A stretch of 64,000 nucleotides of DNA from Lachnospiraceae bacterium NC2008 (GTDB taxonomy: Bacteria > Bacillota > Clostridia > Lachnospirales > Lachnospiraceae), in assembly GCA_000687675.1 (NCBI GenBank), contig JHWS01000003.1, positions 186,001 through 250,000 on the forward strand, read 5' to 3'. Both the position numbers and the translations under genes were made by a program. Below the pieces are notes generated by a model. That model did not search any database. It had not been told where the DNA came from and worked only from the letters and a program-made list of their open reading frames with translations. Positions 24,039-32,534 of the stretch are shown here, piece by piece; position 1 is the stretch's first letter, and each line of letters begins with the position of its first letter.

Positions 24039-25958
24039 ATGAAAGACGGATACATTAAAGTTGCAGCAATTACCCCTAAGGTGAAAGTTGCCGATGTGAA
24101 CTATAACGTAAGTGAGATTTGTAAGCTTATTGATGAGGCTTCTGCAAAAGGAGCTAAGCTTATCGTATTTCCAGAACTTTCTATAACTGCATATACTTGT
24201 CAAGATCTCTTTTATCAGGATACACTCCTTGATAAAGCTAAAGAGGGCTTACTTACTATAGCTGATCATACAAAATCCGTAGATGCTGTAGTCTTTGTTG
24301 GACTTCCACTTGCTATTAATGGAAAGCTTTACAACGTAGCTGTAGCAATTAATAAAGGTAAGATTCTTGGTATGGTTCCAAAAATCTACCTTCCTACATA
24401 TAACGAATTCTATGAAATAAGACAGTTCTTCTCAGGAAGAAATCTTGATACTACTGTAACTATAGGTAATCAGGAAGTAGTAGTTTCTACTAACATCCTC
24501 TTCACTTGTAAGGATATGCCTTCACTTAGAATAGGGGCAGAACTTTGTGAAGACCTTTGGGTTCCTAATCCACCAAGTATAGGTCACTGCCTTAATGGTG
24601 CAACTGTTATAGTTAATCTTTCTGCTTCTGATGAAATCACAGGAAAGAATAAGTATAGAAGAGAACTTGTAGTTGGCCAGTCAGCAAGACTTGTTTGCTC
24701 TTATATCTATGCATCTGCTGGAGCATCAGAGTCTACTCAGGACGTTGTATATTCAGGACATAATATTATTGCCGAGAATGGTAGAAAACTTGCTGAGTCT
24801 GAGATATTTACAGATTCTCTCTTATTAACAGAAGTTGATCTTAAACATATTGAGTCTGAGAGAAGACATTATAATACCTACGAAACAGTAGAAAATAAGC
24901 CTTATAAAACTATAGATTTTTCACTTGATTTAACAGATACAGAACTTACAAGATATATAGACCCTAAGCCTTTCGTCCCTTCAGTTACTTCTGAAAGAGA
25001 GCAGCGCTGCAATGAGATTCTTTCTATTCAGGCTATGGGACTTAGAAAACGTCTTGAACATATAGGTTCTAAGACAGCTGTTATTGGTATATCGGGAGGT
25101 CTTGACTCTACACTTGCTTTAATAGTTACTGTAAGAGCATTTGACCTTCTTGGACTTGACCGTAAGGGAATAATAGCAGTTACTATGCCAGGTTTTGGTA
25201 CAACAGACAGAACTTATGACAATGCTGTACGAATGATAGAAGAAACTGGAGCCAGCTTCAGAGAAGTTAGCATAGTAGATTCGGTTAAACAGCATTTTGC
25301 AGATATAGGACAGGACCCTGAAGTACATGATGTAACTTATGAGAACTGTCAGGCCAGAGAACGTACACAGATTCTTATGGATATAGCTAATAAAGAGGGC
25401 GGTATAGTTATAGGTACAGGTGATTTGTCAGAGCTTGCACTTGGCTGGGCTACTTATAATGGAGATCATATGTCTATGTATGCGGTCAATGCTTCCGTAC
25501 CTAAGACTTTAGTTCGTTATCTTGTTCAGTATTATGCTGACACATGCAATAGTGAAACTCTTTGTAAGGTACTTTATGATGTTCTTGATACACCAGTATC
25601 ACCTGAACTTCTTCCACCGGAGAATGGGAAGATATCTCAGAAGACAGAAGATCTTGTTGGGCCATATGAGTTACATGATTTCTTCTTATATCACATGCTT
25701 AGACTCGCCCAGAGTCCATCTAAGATATATAGGCTGGCCAATATAGCATTTGCAGCTACTTATGAGCCGGACTTCATACTTAAGTGGGAGAAGGTATTCT
25801 ACAAGAGATTCTTCGCACAGCACTTTAAGAGAAGCTGTCTTCCGGATGGCCCAAAAGTTGGTACTGTAGCGGTATCACCAAGAGGAGACCTGCGTATGCC
25901 TACTGATGCCAGTGCAGCTATCTGGTTAGAAGAAGTAGAAAAACTTGGCGGAAAGTAA
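24039..25958 (+). CDS. nadE: Glutamine-dependent NAD(+) synthetase
   Basis: A 639-residue two-domain enzyme converting nicotinate adenine dinucleotide to NAD with glutamine as nitrogen donor. The N-terminal nitrilase-type glutaminase has the Glu-Lys-Cys triad in FPELSITAYTC, PKIYLPTYNEF and GAELCEDLW. The synthetase domain starts near residue 330 and has the ATP-binding GISGGLDSTLALIV. GTGDLSELALGW and later substrate loops also fit. The length is normal for the long form. AGAGGATT precedes the start. The next gene overlaps its stop (TAATG). Confidence 0.95.
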   Translation: MKDGYIKVAAITPKVKVADVNYNVSEICKLIDEASAKGAKLIVFPELSITAYTCQDLFYQDTLLDKAKEGLLTIADHTKSVDAVVFVGLPLAINGKLYNVAVAINKGKILGMVPKIYLPTYNEFYEIRQFFSGRNLDTTVTIGNQEVVVSTNILFTCKDMPSLRIGAELCEDLWVPNPPSIGHCLNGATVIVNLSASDEITGKNKYRRELVVGQSARLVCSYIYASAGASESTQDVVYSGHNIIAENGRKLAESEIFTDSLLLTEVDLKHIESERRHYNTYETVENKPYKTIDFSLDLTDTELTRYIDPKPFVPSVTSEREQRCNEILSIQAMGLRKRLEHIGSKTAVIGISGGLDSTLALIVTVRAFDLLGLDRKGIIAVTMPGFGTTDRTYDNAVRMIEETGASFREVSIVDSVKQHFADIGQDPEVHDVTYENCQARERTQILMDIANKEGGIVIGTGDLSELALGWATYNGDHMSMYAVNASVPKTLVRYLVQYYADTCNSETLCKVLYDVLDTPVSPELLPPENGKISQKTEDLVGPYELHDFFLYHMLRLAQSPSKIYRLANIAFAATYEPDFILKWEKVFYKRFFAQHFKRSCLPDGPKVGTVAVSPRGDLRMPTDASAAIWLEEVEKLGGK

Positions 25959-27247
25959 TGATGAGTAGAAAAAGAGTAAAAAATCTAAAATGGGACAAGT
26001 TAGACAATACAGCTAATCTTTTCCCGGTCATAGCTCATGAGGGTATGAGCAATGTCTACAGAATATCTGTAGTTCTAAAAGAAGAAATTGTGGGAGATTT
26101 GCTTAAGCAAGCTGTTGAGAAGGTTCTCCCCTATTTTGATATATTCAAGTGCACTATAAAGAAGGGCTTCTTCTGGTTTTATTTTGAAGAAAACAATGCT
26201 AAGCTGCCAGCAATTAAAGAAGAAGATACATACCCATGTATGTTCATCAATCAGCATAGTAATAACAACTATCTTTTCAAGGTTTCGTATTATAAAAAGA
26301 GAATAAATCTTGAAGTTTTTCATGCTCTTACTGATGGCAATGGTGCCCTTAACTTCCTAAGGGAAATTACCTATGCATATATAAGACTGGCACATCCTGA
26401 GCTTATGGAACAGGTGAGTGACACTCTGGCTCCGGAGACATCACTTGATAAAGAAGACAGCTATGTCCAAAACTATAAGTCTAAGCAGAAGAAAACCTAT
26501 AAGACTACCAAGGCTGTAGTTGTTAAGGGTGAAAAACTTCCTATGAATCAGTTTGCAGTTATCCATGGTATTATGCCGGTAGCTGATATTAAGCAGGCTG
26601 CTAAGAAATATGGAATGACAATCAACAGTTATATAGTATCAGCCTATACATATGCAATATACAAGTCATACCTTCATGGGGCTCCGTCAGCAAAGCCTAT
26701 AACTATAGCGGTGCCGGTAAACCTTAGACCATACTTTAATTCGGATACTAATAAGAACTTTTTTGTAGTGGTATCTTCCCAGTTTCTTCCGGAAAAGGAG
26801 GAAGAGTATACCTTCGAAGAGATTGCAACTATAGTTAAAAAGAGCTTGGAGGAGCAGATTAATAAAGAGAATCTGGAGAAGCTTTTCTCTTATAATGTTT
26901 CCAATGAAAAGAACCTTATGCTTAGATCGGTTCCGCTTTTTATCAAGAAGCTTGCCATGAAGTATGTATATATGGCATCTGCCAAGGCTAATACCTCTAC
27001 TGTTACTAACCTTGGAATGATAAAGACCTCAGAGCCATACTCAGCATATATAGACAGGTTCCAGGCTATATTATCTATGTCTCATGGACAGAATATTAAG
27101 ATAACTGTTTTTTCTTATAACGAAGATATGGTACTGACATTCAGTGCCAATATTCGTGACAACGATATTCAAAAGACTTTCTTTAGAAAACTATCTGAAG
27201 ATGGTATTAAAGTTTCTATAGAAACCAATGGTGTTTATTATGAGTAA
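25958..27247 (+). CDS. Condensation-fold acyltransferase (alcohol acetyltransferase-like)
   Basis: About 429 residues of the CoA-dependent acyltransferase/condensation superfamily. The active-site motif HxxxDG is visible as EVFHALTDGNGALNFL (about residues 110-125). The C-terminal block ends with SMSHGQNIKITVFSYNEDMVLTFSANI. ATG 25961 is an equally good start. It overlaps nadE upstream and the DUF6320 gene downstream. This trio (acyltransferase, zinc-ribbon DUF6320 protein, alpha/beta hydrolase) recurs in Clostridia as I recall. The product is unknown; acylation of a sugar, lipid or alcohol is plausible. Confidence 0.75.
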   Translation: MMSRKRVKNLKWDKLDNTANLFPVIAHEGMSNVYRISVVLKEEIVGDLLKQAVEKVLPYFDIFKCTIKKGFFWFYFEENNAKLPAIKEEDTYPCMFINQHSNNNYLFKVSYYKKRINLEVFHALTDGNGALNFLREITYAYIRLAHPELMEQVSDTLAPETSLDKEDSYVQNYKSKQKKTYKTTKAVVVKGEKLPMNQFAVIHGIMPVADIKQAAKKYGMTINSYIVSAYTYAIYKSYLHGAPSAKPITIAVPVNLRPYFNSDTNKNFFVVVSSQFLPEKEEEYTFEEIATIVKKSLEEQINKENLEKLFSYNVSNEKNLMLRSVPLFIKKLAMKYVYMASAKANTSTVTNLGMIKTSEPYSAYIDRFQAILSMSHGQNIKITVFSYNEDMVLTFSANIRDNDIQKTFFRKLSEDGIKVSIETNGVYYE

Positions 27248-27920
27248 GATATGTAAAAGATGTAATGTAACGATTTTGGACGATGCCATGAAGTGTCCTT
27301 TATGTAACGGAGTTTTAGAAGGGGCAGATTCAGATAAATCAGAGTCACTTACCTATCCGGATATAAGTACATCTCTTAGGAAGATGCAATTTATCATCAG
27401 GATAGTAGTATTCCTGGCTATTATCGCGTTTGTAACAGTTGTTATAGTGAACTATGCAACCTTCAGTGGAGTATACTGGTCGCTTCTTGTAGGAGCAGAG
27501 CTTTGCTATGGCTGCTTTGTTCTTATATACATATTTCATGAGAGGCGAAGCCTTCAAAGAATGATTATAGGGCAAATGCTTGCGGCCGCAGTTGTCCTAC
27601 TGCTTACAGACTTCTTGGTTGGATGGCAGGGGTGGTCTCTTTCGATAGCTCTTCCTATAACCTTTCTTGGTGTAGATGTAACAGCATTTGTTCTTATGGT
27701 AGTAGCTATAGATGGATGGCAAAGCTATATTATGACAGAAATAGGAACGTTTCTTCTTAATTCTATATTGCTTGCCCTGGTGGGGACACATGACTGGAGC
27801 AGGTTTTCTATGATTATGAATCTGGTCTCAACAGGAATAACATTTGTTATACTTCTTGGTACTATTATGCTTGGAGGCAAGATGATATCCAACGAATTAT
27901 ACAGAAGGTTCAGAGTATAA
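27240..27920 (+). CDS. DUF6320-like zinc-ribbon membrane protein
   Basis: About 226 residues. An N-terminal zinc ribbon (CKRCNVTILDDAMKCPLCNG, residues 4-23) is followed by about six membrane helices (roughly 50-215). ATG 27240 overlaps the preceding stop by eight bases, indicating coupled translation, so the longer start at 27228 is not needed. It resembles DUF6320 proteins, found between condensation-type acyltransferases and hydrolases. A scaffold or acyl-transfer membrane partner is possible, but the function is not known. Confidence 0.75.
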   Translation: MSKICKRCNVTILDDAMKCPLCNGVLEGADSDKSESLTYPDISTSLRKMQFIIRIVVFLAIIAFVTVVIVNYATFSGVYWSLLVGAELCYGCFVLIYIFHERRSLQRMIIGQMLAAAVVLLLTDFLVGWQGWSLSIALPITFLGVDVTAFVLMVVAIDGWQSYIMTEIGTFLLNSILLALVGTHDWSRFSMIMNLVSTGITFVILLGTIMLGGKMISNELYRRFRV

Positions 27921-27929
27921 GATTATAAG

Positions 27930-28847
27930 ATGAGTGAGATTAGTAAACGTGGAAGAATAATAAAAAAGATAGTTGAAAGAATGAACAATTCTGAACACTT
28001 TCTGGATATATATAAAGCAGAGCTCTATGACAGAGATGATATGGATATACCTTATCGTTATCCTAATCACCTGTCCGCAAAGATGATTGAACTTAAGAAC
28101 TTTAAGATGGAACTTCTGGCAAGTTCACTTTGTGAACTAAATTCTCAGTATATTATCCTTCATATTCATGGTGGTGGATATATAAGTGCCATGAGAACAC
28201 AGTATAAGAAACTGGCTGGTTTTTATAGTGAAGTTTCAGGTGGAGCATCAGTCCTAACTATTGACTACAGAGTTGCACCAAAAGATCCATACCCAGCAGC
28301 TCTAGAAGATGCACTAGCTTCATATGACTGGTTAATTAATAACGGATACAGCGAAGAAAAAATTATACTAGCCGGAGACTCAGCAGGTGCAGGCCTTGCT
28401 ATGGCTCTTTGCTATAAGCTTAAAGAACTGGGAAGAAAGCTTCCTGCTGGAATAGTTGCCATGTCACCTTGGGCAGACTTAACTGCCAGTGGACCTTCAT
28501 ATAAAGAGAATAAAGATATAGATCCTGTCTTTGGTGGTGAGAGGGCGAATATGATATACGAGAGCCCATACATAGGAGAAGCGAATCCTAAGGACCCAAC
28601 CATATCTCCAATATATGGTGATTTTAAAGACTTCCCACCTATGCTTATCCAGTGCGGAACTGATGAGATGCTTAAATCAGATTCTGATACGGTAGCGAAG
28701 AAGGCAAAAGAAGCAGGAGTTCTAGTCCGCTATACAGTATACGAAGGAATGTTTCATGTATTTCAGATGGCAGGCACTTATATGGATGAATCCAAACGAG
28801 CCTGGTCTGAGGTTGGAGCATTTATGAAGCATATAATATCTCGCTGA
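27930..28847 (+). CDS. Alpha/beta hydrolase (HSL-type esterase)
   Basis: A 305-residue hydrolase of the hormone-sensitive-lipase family. The oxyanion motif is HIHGGGYISA (about residues 75-84), the nucleophile elbow Ser is in LAGDSAGAGLAMAL, the acid Asp lies near CGTDEMLKSD, and the catalytic His is in GMFHVFQM. No signal peptide, so it is cytosolic. It is the third gene of the acyltransferase-DUF6320-hydrolase cassette and may remove or transfer the acyl group. The operon ends with the terminator at 28862. Confidence 0.88.
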   Translation: MSEISKRGRIIKKIVERMNNSEHFLDIYKAELYDRDDMDIPYRYPNHLSAKMIELKNFKMELLASSLCELNSQYIILHIHGGGYISAMRTQYKKLAGFYSEVSGGASVLTIDYRVAPKDPYPAALEDALASYDWLINNGYSEEKIILAGDSAGAGLAMALCYKLKELGRKLPAGIVAMSPWADLTASGPSYKENKDIDPVFGGERANMIYESPYIGEANPKDPTISPIYGDFKDFPPMLIQCGTDEMLKSDSDTVAKKAKEAGVLVRYTVYEGMFHVFQMAGTYMDESKRAWSEVGAFMKHIISR

Positions 28848-28861
28848 CCCACATCATATAA

Positions 28862-28912
28862 ATCAGAGCCATAGCAGACTTATATCAAAGTTTGTTATGG
28901 CTTTGATTTTTA
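28862..28912. terminator. Bidirectional terminator overlapping the AraC gene end
   Basis: A long stem: ATCAGAGCCATAGCAGACTT (28862-28881) pairs with a right arm at about 28888-28907 with three G-U pairs, then TTTTTAT. The stop codon of the minus-strand AraC gene (28885-28887) lies in the loop region, so the 3' arm is coding for AraC. Confidence 0.8.
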
Positions 28913-29619
28913 TATTTTAATGGAGTGGTGCCAATATGTTTTCTAAATATTTCTGTGAAGTAGCTTTGACTTGGGAATGCCAAGAGAGAACTGATTTCAC
29001 CCGGAGTATACTCAGAGAATTTAAGCATATTGGCAGCAGTCTCTATTTTTTTATTTTGGATATAGTTACTAACTGTTATGCCGGTTTCTGATTTAAAAAG
29101 TCTGGATAAGTATGAAGGAGACAGGTTTACCATATCTGCCAGATCATCAAGAGATATCTTCTCATGAAGATGCAGGTAGATATATTCTATACAGTCGCTG
29201 ATAGGTCTGGACAGGACGTTGGAGTTGATAATATACTTCATTCGGCTGGTGTAATCTATAGCCATAACTTTATGCAGGTCTGAGAGTTCTTTTAAAGTCT
29301 GGCATTTATCTGCTTCATTGATATACATATCACTAAGGTTATATGCCTTCTCATGTTCCATACCACCTTCGATACAGTATCTGGACAGCATGGCAGCAGT
29401 TATTACAAAGTGATACTTGAGACTTTGGAGTTTATCTTTTGACAGTTTACCTAAACCTTTCTTATCAGCAAAGTCTTCCTTTACTAATTTGCGTATCTTC
29501 CTTATATCTCCGTTTTTAACAAAGGTATAGAAATCTACTTCCGGCATGTATGGAGCATGAAACTCGCCGGACTCTCTCATTATGTATTCCTGATAGATTA
29601 ATTTATCATTTTCAGCCAT
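28885..29619 (-). CDS. AraC-family transcriptional regulator
   Basis: A 244-residue regulator. The helical N-terminal part (about 1-130) has no recognised ligand fold. The C-terminal AraC double HTH (about 140-240) has ISLDDLADMVNLSPSYLSRLFKSE and SEYTPGEISSLLAFPSQSYF. It is divergent from the GH16 gene, which it may regulate. The interval contains three 14-bp AT-rich direct repeats next to its start. Its 3' end forms part of a terminator for the converging operon. Confidence 0.9.
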   Translation of the reverse strand: MAENDKLIYQEYIMRESGEFHAPYMPEVDFYTFVKNGDIRKIRKLVKEDFADKKGLGKLSKDKLQSLKYHFVITAAMLSRYCIEGGMEHEKAYNLSDMYINEADKCQTLKELSDLHKVMAIDYTSRMKYIINSNVLSRPISDCIEYIYLHLHEKISLDDLADMVNLSPSYLSRLFKSETGITVSNYIQNKKIETAANMLKFSEYTPGEISSLLAFPSQSYFTEIFRKHIGTTPLKYKNQSHNKL

Positions 29620-29621
29620 GT

Positions 29622-29663
29622 AATAATTATATCAAAATAATTATATCAAAATAATTATAAAAA
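29622..29663. repeat. Three 14-bp direct repeats in the AraC/GH16 interval
   Basis: Two perfect copies of AATAATTATATCAA (29622-29635, 29636-29649) and a third diverging at its end (29650-29663). They sit three to 44 bases upstream of the AraC start codon on its 5' side. They could be an operator or an UP-like element. The period is 14 bp, not a helical-turn multiple. Confidence 0.6.
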
Positions 29664-29764
29664 TGACATAAAAACGATATAGCATTTTTGATTATTTTTG
29701 TATCCTACAGTTATAGAGAAGGTAATTATATAGCAGGATAACTCCCGCGTTTCCTGTTATTTTT

Positions 29765-29808
29765 GCAAAATCCCCATCTCCTCTCTCCCAAAACAGTGGG
29801 GATTTTGC
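29765..29808 (+). promoter_or_regulatory. Leader hairpin upstream of GH16
   Basis: Perfect 12-bp stem GCAAAATCCCCA (29765-29776) with TGGGGATTTTGC (29797-29808), and a 20-base loop that is almost all pyrimidine and A. The loop contains CTCCT, complementary to the GH16 AGGAGG ribosome site about 20 bases downstream. No T-run follows, so a regulatory or stabilising role is more likely than termination. Confidence 0.5.
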
Positions 29809-29834
29809 ATTATCTTATGTAGGAGGTTATATCA

Positions 29835-31280
29835 ATGTATAGGAAAGCAATTCTTAAAAGAACGCTTGTAGGAGTTATGGCAGGCAGTATGCTTCTTGCC
29901 GGTTGTGGTAAGAAAAATGACGCTCAGCCAGCTACAGGTTCATCTGATGCTACGTCAAGCAGTGTAGCAGTTGATACCAGCGCAACAGATCAAACAACAC
30001 CAGAACTCGATGGTTACAACCTTGTATGGAGTGACGAGTTCAACGGTACAGAGATGGATTTTGATACATGGAGCTATGATCCACACGAACCAGGTTGGAC
30101 TAATCATGAACTTCAGGAATATACAACATCAACAGCTAATGTATATGTTAGCGATGGTAATCTTCATCTTAGAGCAATTAAGACAGAAGATGATAAGGGT
30201 AAGCCATATTACACATCTGGTAAAGTAAAGTCACAAGACAAGCAGGACTTTATGTACGGCAAAGTAGAGGTTAGAGCTAAGGTTCCTAGAGGACAGGGAT
30301 TATGGCCAGCTATCTGGATGATGCCTACAGATGAGATGAAATACGGACAGTGGCCTAAGTGCGGTGAGATAGATATTATGGAAGTTCTTTGCAGTGATAC
30401 TACTATTGCATATGGTACAGTTCACTACGGTGCGCCACATGCAGAGCAGCAGGGAACAGTTGTTAAGACTACTAACGATTATGCAGATGACTACCACGTA
30501 TACAGTGTAGAGTGGGAGCCAGGTGAGATAAGATGGTACATCGATGATGAAGAGTACCTTGTAGTCAATGACTGGTTCACAGCAGAGGAAGGTCAGGATG
30601 ATAAGCCATATCCTGCACCATTTGACCAGAACTTCTACGTACAGCTCAACCTTGCTGTAGGTGGCGACTGGCCAGGAAATCCAGATGATACAACAGATTT
30701 TGAAAACGCTGTATTTGATATAGATTATGTAAGAGTTTATCAGAAGCCAGAATATGATACCAATGTTGAGAAGCCAGCAAAGGTATTCAAGGAAGCTGAT
30801 GAGAATGGTAACTACATCACAAACGGTGACTTTGCCGATGATACAGACCTTGGAAAAGACCTTGCAGAAGGTAAGGACTGGACATTCCTCTTATTTGAAG
30901 GCGGCGAAGGTTCTGCTGAGATTAAAGACGGTACTATGATCATCTCAACAGAAAATATGGGTACAGTTGATTACTCAGTACAGCTTGTACAGCCAGACCT
31001 TCCTATGATTAAGGGTAATAAGTACAAGGTTACATTCGATGCTAAGGCTGATGAAACAAGAGATATCATAGTTGCAGTTACAGCTCCTAATGCTGGCTGG
31101 ATCAGATATCTGGAAGATACAAAACTTGAAGTTACAACAGACTATCAGACATACACCTATGAATTTGAGATGACTGAGAAAGACGATAACAACGGAAGAC
31201 TTGAGTTTAACCTTGGAAACCGTGGATCAGATGCTACAGTTTATATTCAGAATGTTAAGGTAGAACTTGTAGAAGAGTAA
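29835..31280 (+). CDS. Secreted lipoprotein GH16 beta-glucanase with carbohydrate-binding tail
   Basis: 481 residues. A lipoprotein signal peptide ends at LLAGC (lipid-anchored Cys24), then a Ser/Thr/Ala-rich linker. The GH16 catalytic domain (about 55-300) has GEIDIMEVL with catalytic Glu178, Asp180 and Glu183. The ExDxxE spacing is that of laminarinases (beta-1,3-glucanases) rather than lichenases (ExDxE). The C-terminal domain (about 325-480, beginning YITNGDFADD) resembles CBM4/9 carbohydrate-binding modules. It should act on the cell surface on beta-1,3- or mixed-linked glucan, feeding the cytosolic GH5 enzyme encoded next. RBS TAGGAGG. Confidence 0.92.
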   Translation: MYRKAILKRTLVGVMAGSMLLAGCGKKNDAQPATGSSDATSSSVAVDTSATDQTTPELDGYNLVWSDEFNGTEMDFDTWSYDPHEPGWTNHELQEYTTSTANVYVSDGNLHLRAIKTEDDKGKPYYTSGKVKSQDKQDFMYGKVEVRAKVPRGQGLWPAIWMMPTDEMKYGQWPKCGEIDIMEVLCSDTTIAYGTVHYGAPHAEQQGTVVKTTNDYADDYHVYSVEWEPGEIRWYIDDEEYLVVNDWFTAEEGQDDKPYPAPFDQNFYVQLNLAVGGDWPGNPDDTTDFENAVFDIDYVRVYQKPEYDTNVEKPAKVFKEADENGNYITNGDFADDTDLGKDLAEGKDWTFLLFEGGEGSAEIKDGTMIISTENMGTVDYSVQLVQPDLPMIKGNKYKVTFDAKADETRDIIVAVTAPNAGWIRYLEDTKLEVTTDYQTYTYEFEMTEKDDNNGRLEFNLGNRGSDATVYIQNVKVELVEE

Positions 31281-31293
31281 ACATTGCTTAATA

Positions 31294-31334
31294 TATGGCC
31301 GGCACTTTGTAGATATTGCTTGATGCCGGCCATA
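31294..31334 (+). terminator. Hairpin after GH16
   Basis: Perfect 11-bp stem TATGGCCGGCA (31294-31304) with TGCCGGCCATA (31324-31334), 19-base loop, no T-run. It may be a weak terminator or an mRNA 3' stabiliser that lets GH16 and GH5 be expressed unequally. Confidence 0.5.
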
Positions 31335-31396
31335 ACTATAATCATTTATAATATAGTTAATTATCGTTAACGGGCACAAATATGGAGGATAAAGAC

Positions 31397-32431
31397 ATGC
31401 GCACATTTGAAGGATACAAAAAGGGAATAAATTTCGGGGGATGGCTTTCACAGTGTAATTATGCCAAAGAGCATCTCGATACATTTATTACAAAGAAAGA
31501 TGTTGAACAGGTTAAGACTTTTGGCTTTGACCATGTAAGGATTCCTTTTGATTACAATATTATCCAGAATGAAGATGGTTCTCTTATAGAGGATGGCTTC
31601 AAGTATCTTGATAATGCTGTAGACTGGTGTCTTGGAAATGATCTTAATATCATCCTTGACCTCCATAAAACACAGGGATACTCATTCGATGCAGGTGAGC
31701 ATCAGGAAGGTTTCTTTGACAGCGCTAAGCTTCAGAATAACTTCTATATCCTTTGGGAAGAGATGGCAAAGAGATATTCTAACTATCCAGGTAGGGTAGC
31801 ATTCGAACTTCTTAATGAAGTTACTCTTAAAGAGTACTGCGACCCATGGAATAAGATTATGACTAAGACTATTGGAATCATAAGAAAGTATTCTAAAGAT
31901 GTTGATATCCTTGTTGGTGGATACTACAACAATAGCATCGTAGCGATTCCTGATATTGACGTTCCTATGGATGACCATATTATCTACAACTTCCACTGCT
32001 ATGATCCGCTTATATTTACACACCAGGGAGCACCTTGGGTTGTAGGTATGGATACAGAGTTTAGACTTAGCATTGATTCTACATTCAATGAGATGGCTAA
32101 GGCTACAGTAGAAAATATTGATCAGCCTGGAGTTGAATTCCCGGCAGATATGCCTGAGATGGATAAGCCATTCGATGAGAGATATTTTATACAGGCATTT
32201 AAAAATTCATATGATTACGCAAAGAGTAAGGGTGTACCTATGTACTGTGGTGAATATGGAGTTATAGACAGAGCAACTCCTCAGGATACTCTTAAGTGGT
32301 TCCAGTACATCGGCAAGGCTTTCAAGCACTACGGAATCGGCAGCGCAATCTGGAGTTATAAGAAGATGGACTTTGGATTTACTGATGACCGTATGGATGA
32401 AGTCAGAGATAAGATTGTAGAAGCCTTATAA
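31397..32431 (+). CDS. Cytosolic GH5 glycosidase (beta-glucanase type)
   Basis: About 344 residues of a GH5 TIM barrel. Landmarks: KGINFGGWLSQ at the N-terminus; HVRIPFDYN; the acid/base Glu141 in FELLNEV; HCYDPL; the nucleophile Glu286 in MYCGEYGV; and the end AIWSYKKMDFGF. No signal peptide, so it should cleave imported oligosaccharides (beta-1,4 or beta-1,3 glucosides). ATG 31397 with GGAGG seven bases upstream is preferred; the in-frame ATG 31382 lies before that ribosome site. It is next to the secreted GH16 enzyme. Confidence 0.9.
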   Translation: MRTFEGYKKGINFGGWLSQCNYAKEHLDTFITKKDVEQVKTFGFDHVRIPFDYNIIQNEDGSLIEDGFKYLDNAVDWCLGNDLNIILDLHKTQGYSFDAGEHQEGFFDSAKLQNNFYILWEEMAKRYSNYPGRVAFELLNEVTLKEYCDPWNKIMTKTIGIIRKYSKDVDILVGGYYNNSIVAIPDIDVPMDDHIIYNFHCYDPLIFTHQGAPWVVGMDTEFRLSIDSTFNEMAKATVENIDQPGVEFPADMPEMDKPFDERYFIQAFKNSYDYAKSKGVPMYCGEYGVIDRATPQDTLKWFQYIGKAFKHYGIGSAIWSYKKMDFGFTDDRMDEVRDKIVEAL

Positions 32432-32466
32432 GAATTAATAATAATAATTTATAATAGCAAAAACTA

Positions 32467-32500
32467 ACACCTCTTACTATAATTGGTAAGGGGTGTTTTT
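32467..32500 (+). terminator. Terminator after GH5
   Basis: Stem ACACCTCTTAC (32467-32477) with GTAAGGGGTGT (32486-32496), one G-U pair, then TTTTTG. Confidence 0.85.
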
Positions 32501-32534
32501 GTGTTACAATAGCATTCACGAGAAAGATATAATT

